Below are positions 63,519-64,000 of a stretch of DNA of 64,000 nucleotides, piece by piece. The notes under the pieces were generated by a model. That model was not told the DNA's origin. It saw only the letters and a program-made list of their open reading frames with translations, and ran no database searches. The position numbers and the translations under genes were made by a program. Every line of letters starts with the position of its first letter. Position 1 is the stretch's first letter. Source of the stretch: Sphingomonas zeae (GTDB taxonomy: Bacteria; Pseudomonadota; Alphaproteobacteria; Sphingomonadales; Sphingomonadaceae); NCBI RefSeq assembly GCF_014197135.1, contig NZ_JACIFA010000004.1:248001-312000 (forward strand), read 5' to 3'.

Positions 63519-64000
63519 TCAGCGATAGTTGAAGCTGACGCTGATCCGCTCGCCCTTGGCCGCGTTAGGAACGACTTCGTGCCGTAACCAGCTTTCCCAC
63601 AGCAATATGGTGCCAGGCTCAGGCGCGGCGGTGGCGAAAGTCGCCAGATCGTCGGGCGCGTCGGGACGGCGGGGCGGGGCGGCCATCAGCATCGGCAGGC
63701 GCGGGTCCTCCAACTTCAGCGCGCCCGAGCCCTTGGGCATGGCGACATAGAGCGTGCCGGAGACGACCGAATGCGGGTGGATATGCGCCGAGTGATGCCC
63801 ACCGGGCTTCAGGACATTGACCCATAGGCTGTCGAGCTTCAGCTTGCGCCCGCCCAGGTCGAAGGCGCATTCCTCGGCGAAGCGCGCGACATGGCGGTCG
63901 AGCTTCTTCTTCAGGTCGGCGAAGACGGGATCGCGGATCGGCAGGTCGTTCAGCGAGGCATAGCTAGTATAGCCACGATAGCCATGCTCCTTGCTCCAGC
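63519..64000 (-). CDS. 2OG-Fe(II) oxygenase family protein (truncated by right edge)
   Basis: The C-terminal 160 codons of a gene that begins beyond the right end of the window. Metal-binding residues are visible in GGHHSAHIHPHSVVSGTLYVA (His-x-His) and WLRHEVVPNAAKGERISVSFNYR (distal His, and the Arg that would bind 2-oxoglutarate). This matches a family of putative 2OG-Fe(II) oxygenases with a double-stranded beta-helix. The preceding segment has SLNDLPIRDPVFADLKKK. Substrate unknown. The start is not visible. Confidence 0.85.
   Translation of the reverse strand, partial: WSKEHGYRGYTSYASLNDLPIRDPVFADLKKKLDRHVARFAEECAFDLGGRKLKLDSLWVNVLKPGGHHSAHIHPHSVVSGTLYVAMPKGSGALKLEDPRLPMLMAAPPRRPDAPDDLATFATAAPEPGTILLWESWLRHEVVPNAAKGERISVSFNYR

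Overview
The window looks like a stretch of core chromosome from a high-GC alphaproteobacterium of the Sphingomonas type. The evidence is a very GC-rich third codon position, a single-gene polyhydroxyalkanoic-acid-system protein, the cpoB-tilS-ftsH order, DUF3297 and DUF721 proteins, a membrane-anchored CycM-like cytochrome c, a petABC operon, and many short palindromic repeats of the kind common between sphingomonad genes. I see no transposase, integrase, phage, plasmid, CRISPR or biosynthetic-cluster genes. The assignment to Sphingomonadaceae is inference from gene content.

Layout: 1-9.4 kb holds a truncated lipoprotein, a PRC-barrel protein, uvrB, an MBL-fold hydrolase, two small membrane proteins, an AlkA-like glycosylase, a 2Fe-2S ferredoxin, rlmB and an exported M28 peptidase. 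9.4-17.5 kb holds tRNA-Tyr, tRNA-Gly, pmbA, a CysQ/IMPase-like phosphatase, a sirtuin, dapB, nth, tRNA-Arg, lldD and a DUF4142 protein. 17.6-25.4 kb is ptsP, a RodZ-like protein, cpoB, tilS and ftsH. 25.6-34.4 kb holds a dienelactone hydrolase, a GST, gor, pgi, a TonB-domain protein, a GNAT enzyme and sppA. 34.5-36.7 kb is groES-groEL behind a CIRCE-like operator. 36.9-45 kb has two DsbA-like genes plus DUF721, divergent from mutY-serine hydrolase-nudC, then pheA, cytochrome c and a flavin oxidoreductase. 45-54 kb has an AroE-like gene, an EVE protein, an ABC-F ATPase, lipB and two multi-pass membrane proteins. 53.3-58.8 kb, on the minus strand, carries petABC, apt, trmL, hemF and a GNAT gene. 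The right end has a Gly/Arg/Trp-rich lipoprotein, a MaoC dehydratase, an exported phosphodiesterase, a BLUF photoreceptor, ychF and a truncated 2OG-Fe(II) oxygenase.

Functional links: several units concern DNA repair (uvrB, AlkA-like, nth, mutY), envelope and protein quality control (ftsH, groESL, sppA, the DsbA-like pair, cpoB) and respiration/redox (petABC, cytochrome c, hemF, lldD, gor). Tight coupling by TGATG, TAATG or GTGA overlaps occurs at M28 peptidase/rlmB, DUF721/dsbA, mutY/hydrolase/nudC, cytochrome c/NMO, the membrane pair at 52.6 kb and apt/trmL.

No large novel system is evident. The most unexplained structure is a family of seven 120-190 nt palindromic elements sitting directly against gene 3' ends, with compensatory changes in an inner hairpin, plus at least three other repeat families. 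Lesser points are a Met/Asn/Asp/Thr-rich mini-lipoprotein, two aromatic/Gly low-complexity envelope proteins, a stand-alone BLUF protein, a possible small upstream ORF coupled to dapB, and a TATAAT-bearing palindrome before ptsP.
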